Below are positions 10,883 to 21,219 of a stretch of DNA of 64,000 bases, one piece after another. This DNA comes from Neopestalotiopsis rosae (taxonomy: Eukaryota > Ascomycota > Sordariomycetes > Amphisphaeriales > Sporocadaceae). Positions within the stretch are counted from its first letter, which is position 1. The number at the start of each line of letters is the position of its first letter. The stretch lies in contig JALGAS010000005.1 of the NCBI GenBank assembly GCA_023078685.1, forward strand, positions 62,001 to 126,000, written 5' to 3'. The notes under the pieces are model-generated. The model saw only the letters and a list, made by a program, of their open reading frames with translations, did not search any database and had not been told where the DNA came from. A program made the translations under genes and the position numbers.

Positions 10883-12197
10883 CTTGAAAACGCTGATGAA
10901 GTGATGATCAAGCAGGCGTGTGTTGGCAACAAATGCGCAAGTGAAGACAAAAGTCGGTTTCTGAGCCGAGCAGCGCAGAGATGATCTGGCAAGCCCCAGT
11001 TAAGTAGAATCTCCAGATAGTGGGATGAGTGATGTCGAAGTGATGAGCACAAGGGACAAGTTGGATTTAGTCATCGCGACAACGTCGTTCTTATAATGAA
11101 ATCCGGGGCCCCGGACACAGACACCTATCTGGGGTTGGTCTATTACAGATTAGGAAATGGTAGACCCAAGGATTTGGAATCGCAGCAAGGGGCCCAACGC
11201 TCCTCGTGGTCTGGAAGTCTGGGGTAGCAGGTCGTGTCCACTGTCATTTCACAACTTTACTGGCGAGATCTGGGGTTAGCGAGATCTCGAAGATGGGGGA
11301 ATCATCGTTTGGAGAAAATTGTCAGGATATCTGTTCTTCCTTGATGCAATGGAGTCCAATTGCAATTCTTCAAGAGCCTGGCCGCACTTCTTTCAGCTGA
11401 AATCAGCCACTTGAAAGTTCTAAAACCGTGAAGATTCATCACCAGTTATCCCAACCGAGTCATGGTCTGTCATGGTCTATCATGGTGTGTCTGTCTAGTG
11501 TCAGGCCAAGAGTACTAGAAAAAGCTAGACTGCTCGGCCGCCCCTGGTACCATCTCACGCCACGAAGCCACACCAACATCTGCCGCCTGGGCCGGAGCCC
11601 GAACCTGCGCCTAAACGTTTATCCAGTGGATCTCCAGCACGCACAAGCCAGTCGCTGAGCACGTGGTTAGACCGCCAAGGCCATCACTCGCAGGGACCGG
11701 AAAAGGATATATCCAAGTGTTGTAATGGCACTTGGGAAGTATCCCATTGGACTCGCAGCATAATATAGATTACCTAAAGCTGATCAAAGCCATTCCATGC
11801 GCATTGCCTATCCCCAGAAAGCGTCACTTTCCCCGGAGAACAAAACTCCGCTACGAATACAAGTGAGCAAGTGCCCTCACATTCACCTATTACCAGGTCC
11901 TTCCACTCCGTACTTGGGCAGCGGATAAGGTGAATCTCCACAGCGGCTCCATTATAGTCTCGGCCCGGTTGGTTGGGGGCAGCAAAAATGCTTCTCCTCT
12001 CCCACCCCCGTGAGAATTAGTTTCGTATACATATAGTAAAAACGCTACCTCGGCTTTATTCATTTTCCATCATAGAAACTATTCTTTTTTGAAATTCTGC
12101 ACAAGTACAGGCATTTCAAGTGCGCTGTCTCTTCTTACCTTTTAAAGCAACGCAGATATCAATAATCACATACTCAAGAAATCAATCACCAAACACT
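10883..12197. promoter_or_regulatory. Divergent promoter between qutD and qutB
   Basis: This 1.3-kb region separates two divergent start codons. It contains a 14/16 QUTA-like site (11609-11624), isolated half-sites TTATCC at 11446-11451 and GGATAA at 11923-11928, and a short palindrome GGATATATCC at 11705-11714. A TATA-like tract lies near 12030, and the qutB leader is CT-rich. No gene is supported here. Confidence 0.6.
11609..11624. promoter_or_regulatory. QUTA-like site, 14 of 16 positions
   Basis: GCCTAAACGTTTATCC matches the QA-1F/QUTA consensus except at positions 2 and 3. It lies about 590 nt upstream of qutB and 725 nt upstream of qutD, so it could serve both genes. Confidence 0.55.
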
Positions 12198-13197
12198 ATG
12201 GCAACTGCACAAATCGACACAGGCTCGGAGGCCACGCAACCTGCTCAGGTTCACCGTCATGGTTATCTCTTTGGTCTCAAGATCAGCGCGTCCATGTCGC
12301 CGTTGCTGCACAAGACCATCTATGAAGAGTTGGGTTTGGATTGGGAACAAGAATTGTTCGAGTCGAGTGATATCCCGAAATTCCTGCAATTGACTCAAGA
12401 TCCAAATTTCTATGGTAAGTTCATACACTGACACTTCGTGGAATTACCACTGACTCAAAACAGGCGCTTCTGTAACCATGCCAAACAAGGTCGCTATCAT
12501 GTCGCATTTGGATGAAGTGACAGAAGAGTGTCGCGAAGTTGGAGCATGCAACACTGTCTTCTTCCGGGAAGAAAACGGAAGACGCATCTTGTGTGGCACT
12601 AATACAGATGTTGTCGGAATCAAGGAGTCTTTCTACCAAAATGTCACTAGCCCTGACGCTGTCTTCCACGACAAGCCTGCCATGGTTATCGGAGGTGGCG
12701 GTGCTGCCCGAAGTGCAGTTTACGCCCTCCAGAAATGGATGAGAGCTACCAAGATCTACCTGGTCAACCGCGATGCTGCCGAGGTAGAAGCTGTCATCGC
12801 CGAATGCCTAGCCCGGGGCTATGGCGACAAGTTAGTCCACGTCGCAACCGTCGAGCAGGCGGAAGCGCTCGAATCTCCAGGAGCCATTGTTGCTTGTGTT
12901 CCAGACTTCCCTCCGGTCACACCAGAGGAGCTCACCGCAAGAAGCATTATTGAGACATTTTTCAAGAAGGACAGGAAAGGAAGCATCCTGGAAATGTGCT
13001 ACAACCCCAACCCTTACACTGAAATTGGCGGTATCGCCGAACGTGAAGGTTGGCAGGTAATCCTTGGCACCGAAGCCCTCATCTGGCAAGGGCTGGAGCA
13101 GGACCGATACTGGACCGGTCTCCAGCTTCACGAGCTGCCCGTGAATCGGGCAAAGGAAGTTATTGCTGCGCGTTTGTCGCAAATCGCCAAGCTATAA
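12198..13197 (+). CDS. qutB: Quinate/shikimate 5-dehydrogenase (NAD)
   Basis: Oxidises quinate to 3-dehydroquinate and shikimate to 3-dehydroshikimate; cytosolic. Two exons are joined across a 49-nt intron (12415-12463), giving 316 aa; QA-3 and QUTB are about 320-330. The start chosen is the ATG at 12198, in good context; an upstream in-frame ATG at 12120 would add 26 residues that do not look like the family. Substrate-binding sequence is seen at SASMSPLLH and ASVTMPNK, where the Lys is the catalytic residue, with a paired Asp in GTNTDVVG. The nucleotide-binding loop is [13 protein letters not shown], followed by an acid/Asn end (NRD). Confidence 0.95.
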
Positions 13198-13346
13198 AGA
13201 CGATGATTTTGTTGGGGATTGGAACGAAAATGAATGAACATATTCACAAGGATTATCGGCACAAAAGCCCACAACGGTAGAATTTGCAAAACAGCATAAA
13301 CTTCTGTATATATATAGAATTCGGTATAGCGTCTATTGATACCACC

Positions 13347-14562
13347 TCATGCCCCCGGTCGGGCATAGTTCAACTGTCGGACACGTCTCCACACCTCTCG
13401 GACGACGCGCTCTTGTGAAAGCCGGCCGGATTCTGTTTCAGATGGGCCGGCTGGTCTGATTGCTAGATATAGACGACTACCAATCCGGGCAGGTTCGATT
13501 GGGGCTGAATTATAGTCATTTGGAGGGTTTGCTGTAGTGACGAGCCCACCTGCTTCCTCAACAATGGCAATTCCTGCTGCAACGTCCCTATTCTCACGTC
13601 AGTTATGTTGGGGTAAGTGCACGGGAAGACGTACCATTCCCAGCAACCACCTTCCCACCATATGTCAAAGGAACCCATGGCGATATAGGCCAAGTCGAGC
13701 GTTGCGCTGCCAAGACTTCGCACCCCGTGGACCATGCCTCCCTTGCCGTCGCGTCCTCCCAGCTCGCAAGCCATATTGACAAAACTCTCAATCTTGCGAT
13801 ACATGTTGCCATCAGGAACGTCTTTTCTGTCCTTTCCCCATTCACAAGAGAAAACACAGCCGCTAGGAGCTTTGGCCGGCATGGGTGGGACAGGATTTCT
13901 CAACAATGGCAGTTGTTGCGTCTCATTAAGCCATGCACCCCGACCTCGACATGAAGAGAACAATTGACCGAGGAATGGTGCATTGATTACGCCAATCACG
14001 GGCACTCCTTTGTGGATGAAACCAATGGATACGCAGAACATGGGAAACAGATGCGTATAGTTTACAGTACCATCCAGCGGGTCAATGCACCATGTCGGCT
14101 CATCATCAATAAGATAATCCCGCGTGGCTCCCTCAGAGTACGTTTCCTCGCCGATGAACCTTATAACGATATCAAATGTCAGATAATTGTTGAAATGCTG
14201 TAGACCAGTCCGGCCGCAGGATAGACGTGATCTTACTTGTGCGATGGGAATTTCTTCTCAATCGATGATTTAATGAATGCCTCGACATCTACCAACGGAA
14301 TTAGCAGGGTTTTCGTCAAACTTCCTTGTACAACTTTTAAAATGTCTGTAAGTGATGTGTCAATATGCGAGAGTAACTTGCCTTTGTCGGCCTTTGTGAC
14401 AATATCAACGGAACTGTCCTTCTCGGAGATGGCGTCGTCCGGGGTTCCATTGCCGCTCCATCTGGCACGAGCAAAGCTCATCAGGAGCGTCCCTGCGTCC
14501 TTGCCCAGCTGTACAGCAAAGGCGTAGATCTCGTCGAGCTCCGAAGCATTGATTTCCGACAT
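13347..14562 (-). CDS. qutG: QutG, inositol-monophosphatase-like protein of the quinate cluster
   Basis: A conserved cluster member (QA-X in N. crassa) of the inositol monophosphatase family; its role in quinate use is not established. Four exons (introns 14289-14381, 14160-14236, 13588-13634) give 332 aa, close to A. nidulans QUTG at about 330. All phosphatase metal motifs are intact: GEET, WCIDPLDGT and the C-terminal WDVAAGIAIVEEAGG. The catalytic Mg2+ ligands therefore look competent, so it may be an active phosphatase. The first intron has a GC donor (AAAG|GCAAGT) in place of GT; this is the only junction I found that keeps frame and family sequence. The gene is convergent with qutB (149 nt apart) and divergent from qutE. 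Confidence 0.92.
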
Positions 14563-15234
14563 GGTGTATCAAAATCAACGAATGATCTCGAGGAGGTTGT
14601 CAAGTTGCGGCCGTGATCGGAACAGAGTCGTGCTGCTGGACAAGGTGACAGAATTCGAGGGAGGCTCGGTGTGCACTCGGCCTACCGTGTGTAGTGCTGA
14701 TACAGAATAGGTTTTAGCACGGTACGTAGTCAGCCCTGGTCTTTGCACAGCAATTCCTGTAGACTCATGCTCGAGGGCTTTCTTGCAATGTGATGCGGTC
14801 AGTGCTCCAGAGCTATGTAGGTGGGTATCTGACTCGAGGGGGCACCAGGCTAACAGACCATTGCATCTCCATGTCTGTGTAGAGCGGCAAAACGCTTAGC
14901 CACTGCCGACCAAGCTCCTGATGCGGGGATCTATGGGGAAGGCTGATAATTGGGGAACAAGCGAGGTACGGTATGGGAACTGTAGATGGCATGACAAACA
15001 GAGCACGTATGTATGGTAACCTATTTCGGAAAATGTGCTATGCTATGAATGCTGCAGCGGATATGCTGTATGCCGTGATCACGTATTATCATAAATAAAA
15101 CGCGCCTTTGCCATACCCAGCTCTATTTAGGTAAACCTAGAAGCCACAGCCGAAGAAACCAGCAGTCTCATCTGTGATTATCGTCTCTCTTGTCTCCTCC
15201 CTCTCTCTTTTACCCTTTCTCGTCCCAACCGACA
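14563..15234. promoter_or_regulatory. Divergent promoter between qutG and qutE
   Basis: This 672-nt region separates divergent starts. A TATA-like ATAAATAAAA at 15091-15100 lies about 140 nt upstream of qutE, followed by a CT-rich leader. I found no QUTA site better than about 10 of 16 positions here, in contrast to the other cluster promoters. Confidence 0.5.
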
Positions 15235-15693
15235 ATGTCTCGCTCAATTCTCATCATCAACGGCCCAAACCTGAATCTCTTGGGTACTCGGGAGCCACAC
15301 ATTTACGGCAGCACCACACTTGCAGATGTGGAAGCAGCAGCTCAGCAACAGGCAGCTCAACTCTCCGTCAAAGTTGCTACTTTTCAATCCAACCACGAGG
15401 GTGCCATCATTGACCGAATCCAAGAGGCTCGAGGCAACGTTGATGCCATCATAATCAACCCTGGAGGTTTCACGCACACAAGCGTGGCTATAAGAGATGC
15501 ACTGCTGGGGGTCGAGATACCATTTGTGGAGCTTCATGTCTCGAACGTGCATGCGAGAGAGAGCTTTAGACACCACAGCTACTTCACGGACAAGGCCGTG
15601 GCTATGATTTGCGGTCTTGGCGTATTTGGATATCAGGCCGCCCTCGAATTTGCAGCCAAACATATGAAAATCAAGGACAAGACATCAGCATAG
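15235..15693 (+). CDS. qutE: Catabolic type II 3-dehydroquinase
   Basis: Converts 3-dehydroquinate to 3-dehydroshikimate in the catabolic route; cytosolic, normally a dodecamer. The intronless gene encodes 152 aa from the ATG at 15235. An ATG at 15190 is in frame but adds 15 residues not seen in the family. Type II motifs are all present: [16 protein letters not shown] with the catalytic Arg and Tyr, [27 protein letters not shown] with the proton-shuttling Asn/His region, and [17 protein letters not shown]. It is unrelated to the type I fold of the repressor's middle domain. It is the last gene of the cluster. Confidence 0.97.
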   Translation: MSRSILIINGPNLNLLGTREPHIYGSTTLADVEAAAQQQAAQLSVKVATFQSNHEGAIIDRIQEARGNVDAIIINPGGFTHTSVAIRDALLGVEIPFVELHVSNVHARESFRHHSYFTDKAVAMICGLGVFGYQAALEFAAKHMKIKDKTSA

Positions 15694-15930
15694 CCAGCTG
15701 ACGGAACCAAAAATTGGCATTCGCTTGCAATTATTCCCAACCAAGGAGGGAAGGTTTCGCGGGCCGGGCAGAGACATGTCTGATCAACTACAATTACTGC
15801 TTGAAGTGGTCTCAAACAGTCATTGGTCACCTTCCAGAGCAAAGCGCCAGTATTCTGGGTATCATAGATCTGGTTTAATGAGAACAAGAGAATGCCTGCG
15901 GCAATACTTGCAGATAGAAAATGTGCATCA

Positions 15931-17329
15931 TCATAATCCCTTGAACTTCAGGATACCATGAGCACCATGAGGTCCCAAGTCCACCTGGCCCTTTCCCTTT
16001 CTACGCTTTTTCTTTCCCTTTCTCCTCGATCCTGCGTCACTGTCTGAATCCGAATCCGAGTCCGAGTCGTCGCCGCTGTCCGCAGTGCGCTTCGAGCTGC
16101 TTGGTGCTTCGCCACTATCGCTGTCGGAATCATCAGATTCGTCATCGTCCTTGTCTGATTCATCTTGTCCGTCGTTGCTGTCACTGTCATCTCCGGTTGC
16201 AACAGAGGCTTCTTCCCAGACTTTGATCGTTGTGCCGCCGCCACTAATCATTCGTCCTTCACAGTCAAATCCAATACTGACGACAGCTTCGACCTCGTCA
16301 TGCTGCAGCGTGCTCTCAATTTCACGTTTTGAAAGGTCTACAATCCTGACGGTTCCATCCCCAAGACCAATAGCAACTTTCTTTCCAGATGTGATAGTCT
16401 CAGGCAGTTGCGCCATGCAGTCGAGACTTTCGCCCTCCCGATCTACAATAATGCGGTCGGTCTGATCGTCCCAAGCACCCTTATCCCAGAGGGTCAAGAC
16501 GCCAGTGCCAGTGCCGACTGCAACTATGCCATTGTCCCTGTTCTTCTTGGGGCCCAAGCCAGGCACGAAGACCGCGCTGAGGAGCTCGTCCTCCTGGTCA
16601 TCGCTCCTGACAAGAACACCACGACGTATATCCGTCACTGCCAGTGTGGTACCGCCGGTACTGACCCATTGCTTGCTGTAACCACTAGTACTTGTATCGC
16701 TGGGAGGCAATGGGGCTATGGACGATACAAAATCCGAGTGTGGGAGATGTGTCTGCTGAGGTTTCTTGGAGGCTAATGCGTGATCCCGTAGGTCAAGAAG
16801 ATGTAGAGCACCCGAGTCACAGCCCAAAAGAAGCGTCTGAGGAGAAAGAACATGGAGTAGGGTAGGCGCGTCGGCGGAGTTGTTGTGGTCGGGAATAGCA
16901 ATCTTGGAAGCTACCTGGCCGGTCGTGGGCGAGAAGTGCTTTACAATGGAGTCGGTACCGGCAGAGTAGAGTGCTACAGAAAAAGACATGGGTCAGCAGG
17001 AGGAATAGGTTCGCATGCACCAGGTATGAGCTTCCCGACGTAAAGTATAAGAAAGGTTGCATACCGGAACCATCGAGACTGAAAGCCAAAGCACGGCAGC
17101 TGCCCTTGTGTCGTCGCGTCTTCCAGATTGTGTCGATTGTGCCTTTACCGTCTGACAAGACGCTCACATCGGCGGAAGCGTCATCATCGATGCCACGATC
17201 AGAAGCGGGCAGTCGAAAGCATTCTACATGGCCGGTGGACAAACCAGTGGCCAGCAGAGGCTCGGTTGGGTGAATGGCTTGCGCGAAGAGCTCAGCACTT
17301 AATGGAAGCGTACAGAGGTTCTCCAACAT
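15931..17329 (-). CDS. jip5: WD-repeat ribosome biogenesis protein JIP5 (WDR55 family)
   Basis: A nucleolar WD-repeat protein implicated in large-subunit ribosome biogenesis. Two exons are joined across an intron at 16974-17064, giving 435 aa from the ATG at 17329. An in-frame ATG at 17401 is possible but would add 24 atypical residues. Family-typical stretches are [34 protein letters not shown] and [15 protein letters not shown], followed by several blades of a beta-propeller. The tail has a long Asp/Ser run (about 330-405), then a Lys/Arg-rich block, then [14 protein letters not shown], as in nucleolar proteins. It is convergent with qutE (237 nt) and marks the edge of the quinate cluster; it is not part of the pathway. 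Confidence 0.9.
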
Positions 17330-18231
17330 GGTGAAAGTCCTGTATCGGGCCAATTGGACCAATATCAATGAGTTTAAAAGACCACGAACCGCTGATGCCA
17401 ACAGCTAATGGAATGGCGGTGATTTTTTATCCGCAGCTGTCCCTGGACTTGAAGCAGGCTTTTTTTTTTAACCCTCCCTCACATTGCTTGATCGCTACTG
17501 GTTGCCGTACCCTGCGCAGCGGAAAGTTTCCGGGTCCTTTATAGCGCGGCTTTAGCGTGGAAGCTTATATGTACCTGAGCCTACCAGGTTTGTACCTGGC
17601 AGGCACAATTGGGCGGGGTATGTTCTTCCATCCTATAACTTGGTCAAGGTTCCTGAACGTTGGAAGCGTGAGCTCGACAAATATTTCAACTCTTTGATTT
17701 CCAGATTAGCGGCGGTCCAAGACGGATGGAAGACACCTGAAGCCAAGAAACAAGTGACGTTCAAGGAGGACGCAAGGGGATTACAAGAAACTAACACCTT
17801 CCCCAGGGCACATACACTTCTTCCCCCGATCGATCTTGACACCTTTGGGAAATAGGCATGTAGTCCCCAGCTGTCGGTTATTTATTTTAGTCCTAGATTG
17901 TTGCATCTTTTCACACTCGGCCAGCAATCGGGCGTGATCCAGACTTGCTGCAATACCATGAGCTTTTATAGCTGACGATCTTGAGTTATCCCGTACCGGG
18001 TTCTCTCCGTGAATATATCTGTCCAGACTTTTGTCAGATATCCACTCAGCCTGACCGTAGTTATAGACGGGGATGAGGTAGCACTGCAACGCGAGCATGG
18101 TGACTTGAGTATCATTGCATCGTGGTTTGGGACATGTGTATCTAAAACTTCATTCCGATAGGTCACGGAAACGGTTCAATAATGATTTCAGTGGTAGTCA
18201 TTTTCGCGCGTGCAACTACCATTTCATCCCC
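17330..18231. other. Intergenic region without recognised gene
   Basis: About 900 nt between the start of the JIP5 gene and the stop of the methyltransferase gene. A T-run lies at about 17461-17470. The only open frames are under 110 codons and show no family signature. Confidence 0.5.
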
Positions 18232-19639
18232 TTACGGCCTTTGTGCGTACCAGAAGAAGTAGTCGACATATATGTGCGACTCCCGATCCGCTAGCTCTAC
18301 TTTCGCCGCTTCAGCAAGTTTCTCGACATCACCTCCAGCCATAATCTGCCTCAATGGTTTTGCGGCCATGGCGTCTATGAGATCTGATGTGATGTCTCTC
18401 ATGTATCCACCAATGAGACGTAATTTCTTATTCTGCGCTGGTGTATCAGTTTGCCAAAACATGGGCCATGAAGAAGGTATGCAAAACGGGGCCATTCTGG
18501 ACTAACCTTTGGCCATCTCCCAAGTGGTGCCTTGAATTTCTTGCAGCCGATATTGACAAATCCGTGGGCTTTGAGGATGGTGTCCATTATGTTGGCCACG
18601 CGCCACTGAAAGCCATATGCCTTACTCAGCGCTTCGTCTGCCTTGTCCATGAAGAGGGCAAAGGGAGAATCTTCAGTCATGGTACCGTCGTCGCATTTTG
18701 CAAACGCACCAAATTCTTGCAATTCTATCCACCCACCAGGTCGCAGGTGGCTTGAAAGGAATGGTTCCGTCAGTGGTCTCTACCTAGGTGGTGCGGATAT
18801 CATAAGGACGAGTGCCCTGACTCACTCAAAGCATTTGGCAACAACGGAGTCAAAGTCTCGTAAGAATAGACTAATGTGCCTGAAATGTATCATATCAAAG
18901 TCCTCGCCGTGGAGCCAGGGATCGTGAATGTCCTCGACGATGAATCGAAGATTGGGAGGTATCCAGGGCTCCTGAATCGGGCTTAAATCAAGCCCAATCA
19001 CCTCGGCGCTGGGAAATTTGTCGGCCACTGCCTCTGATCAGTTGTCTGCGACGATTTCAAGAAGAAAAGGGAAGAAGAGAGTTATAAGGAAAAGAAGCAG
19101 CAACACAAGGACGGGAGGCAGGAAAATGCGTACTTGCAATGGCCCAAGAACCGGTTCCAGTCCCTAGATCCATGATCTTCTGGGGTGACTCTCCAATGGG
19201 TGCAAAATACAGATTCCCACTGCGAACTAGTTTCAGTGATGTCTAAAGCGGAACGACAGATAGGCCGAGGAAGGGAAAAGTACTTGGTCAGTTCTAATGT
19301 AGCAACATGCTTCATCTCGTCGCGTGCTTGTTCAGTGTCGTCATTGGGTATAGGATATGTCCCATATCTGAACTTGTGATACTTTGCTCACAGTGGTTCG
19401 TTAGCGAGGGGCACGCCTATCGGTACGCCAATGAAAGCGATGCTCACCCGGCGGCCATTCTCGTACGAATGACGAAGCACACTGGACGTGATGCTTCCAA
19501 AGGCGCTGGCAGACTCAATGTCAAAGAGCGAAGGCTCAAAGTCCTCCTCATCTTCATTGGCATCGTCTTGATTACCAGCTTCGATTCCAGCACTCGAATC
19601 GGCGTCGTTCCATGACAGCGAGTAAGGCGAGGAAGCCAT
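18232..19639 (-). CDS. LaeA-like class I SAM-dependent methyltransferase
   Basis: Six exons with introns at 19382-19447, 19220-19283, 19028-19133, 18751-18825 and 18433-18506 give 340 aa from the ATG at 19639 (346 aa from 19657). An acidic N-terminus is followed by the LaeA-type ENGRRYHKFRYGTYPIPND. Motif I reads IMDLGTGTGSWAI, followed by ADKFPSAEVIGLDLSPIQ (adenosine pocket) and LRPGGWIELQEFG. The C-terminal part (QWRVANIMDTILKAHGF) is typical of the family. LaeA-like proteins are nuclear methyltransferases, some of which control secondary metabolism, but the family is large and many members have unknown targets. No secondary metabolite core enzyme is visible in the window, so a global LaeA role is not implied. 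Confidence 0.88.
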
Positions 19640-19657
19640 TGGGATCCGCAATGCCAC

Positions 19658-21219
19658 ACAGGGTATTGTCGCTCCGTATCTGCTTCGATCGTACTAGAAG
19701 GCGAAATGCACCCCCTTCTCTGTAGCTCAATCACTACGTCCGCATGCAACGCCTTACCTGGGAGACTTTGCAAAAGATATAGCCTAGGATGACCTATTCA
19801 AGTCGCAGTGTAGGATTCGGGACGACCTGTTGCGCAGGACCTGGAGACAGTAGTCTCTTATCCCGACAATCTGGGTCGAAGACGCCCGGCCCGCCCACCC
19901 TTCGTTAGTGGGACAGGGGTTGTCTGCAGGATGCACAGCTGGGACTTTGGGAGAGGCATGTGGCTGCTCTGGCTGCGCAGAAGACGAAGGTTGACCAAGC
20001 GTAGAATTCAGGTTTACTATAGTAATGTAATTAGTTCTATAGGCATCAAGATCTCAGCGGCTATTGCAAGGTAATTGCCTTTGATGCGTAGGCTGGTATG
20101 GATTCGGTAGACGCCAGAAGGTACTGACCCATGATCGGTGAGGAGACTACATATCAAATTTCGCTTGCGACCTACATACCTAGGTTAGGTGAGTTCTGTA
20201 CCTTGGCTCGATCTTGGGCAAACTAGAAACATCACCAATAAGCGAGGCCACTCCACTGGCATTGAGTCATATGATCAACGTAACCCAGTCAAATGAAAGA
20301 ATGAATTTGAGGATCTCTCATCACTGCCGCGCAGGCAGCATATGAAGCATTACAAAGTAAGCAAATCCTGAAGGTCATACGCCGAATATGCATTTAGAGC
20401 GGGAGGGAAGATAGTCCAGGTGGTGAAGCCCCTCAATTTCCGTCACTTCAAAGCTACAAACTTGCGTGCAAAGTCGATACTCATTCCATAGATGAACCCA
20501 GGCAATGGTGAGGTGGGCAACATGGATCAATGGTCAACTGATTCTGAAAATTCAAGATCTCTCGACCAAAAGTAAGGCTGATCTCATGCTCATTTGGCTC
20601 ATTGTTCTGTGACCTTACACTGCCCGCACAGAGTAGGGGAGGAATTGAGTATGATTGGTAATGACGGTTGCTTTTGCCAGCCTGGAGAGTAAATTGTGTG
20701 CTCCCTGGTACACAAGTGCACAACCCGGTATGCTAACAGATCGAACGACAGTGTACATTATTCGCCTCAGTACAACATTACTTCTTCCACGATATGCCTG
20801 GGCCCTCTGTCACTGTTAGAATAGTGTACTACCTGCGTAAGGAGTGCCCAAGCTGGGCTTCATATATTTGATTTACTTGATAGCGGGGCAATGCGTAGCG
20901 GGGTAGTGGTCTAAGGATCGCTGGATTAGTGCCGTGTTTACATGCAAAGCTAGTCCTGGCAAGCCCTTGGGTGTATCTGGAAGTAAACAGAGCACCTGGT
21001 TATTGCAGTCAGGCGCGGCGGACTGAACATCACTTGAGAACGGAAGCTGCTGTTTCAGCTGTGTGCAATCTTCAAACCCGCCTCAACGTCAAATCTTGGC
21101 GCGCGACCATTTGGAAGAGTACGTGCCTCGCACTCGTGATGAATGCGACAACGCTACGTCAATAATCCAATAAATGCACCTTTGTTCTTACCCTGTTGGA
21201 AGCCGCCCCAAGTGTCAAG
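19658..21219. other. Intergenic region without recognised gene
   Basis: About 1.56 kb separating the divergent methyltransferase and chitinase-like genes; presumably it holds both promoters. No frame over about 80 codons and no family signature is seen. Confidence 0.5.

Noticed and set aside
11705..11714. Short palindrome GGATATATCC upstream of qutB
   Set aside because: Too short and lacks the QUTA core, so not called a separate site.
12120..12197. Upstream in-frame ATG for qutB
   Set aside because: It would add 26 residues unlike the family; the ATG at 12198 has better context and gives the usual length.
13485..13500. tRNA B-box-like GGTTCGATTGGGG
   Set aside because: It lies inside the last qutG exon and no A box or cloverleaf could be built around it.
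15059..15074. Possible QUTA site GGATATGCTGTATGCC upstream of qutE
   Set aside because: Only about 10 of 16 positions fit the consensus.
16010..16110. Repeated GA/CT-rich trinucleotides suggesting a microsatellite
   Set aside because: They encode the Asp/Ser-rich tail of JIP5 and are explained by coding.
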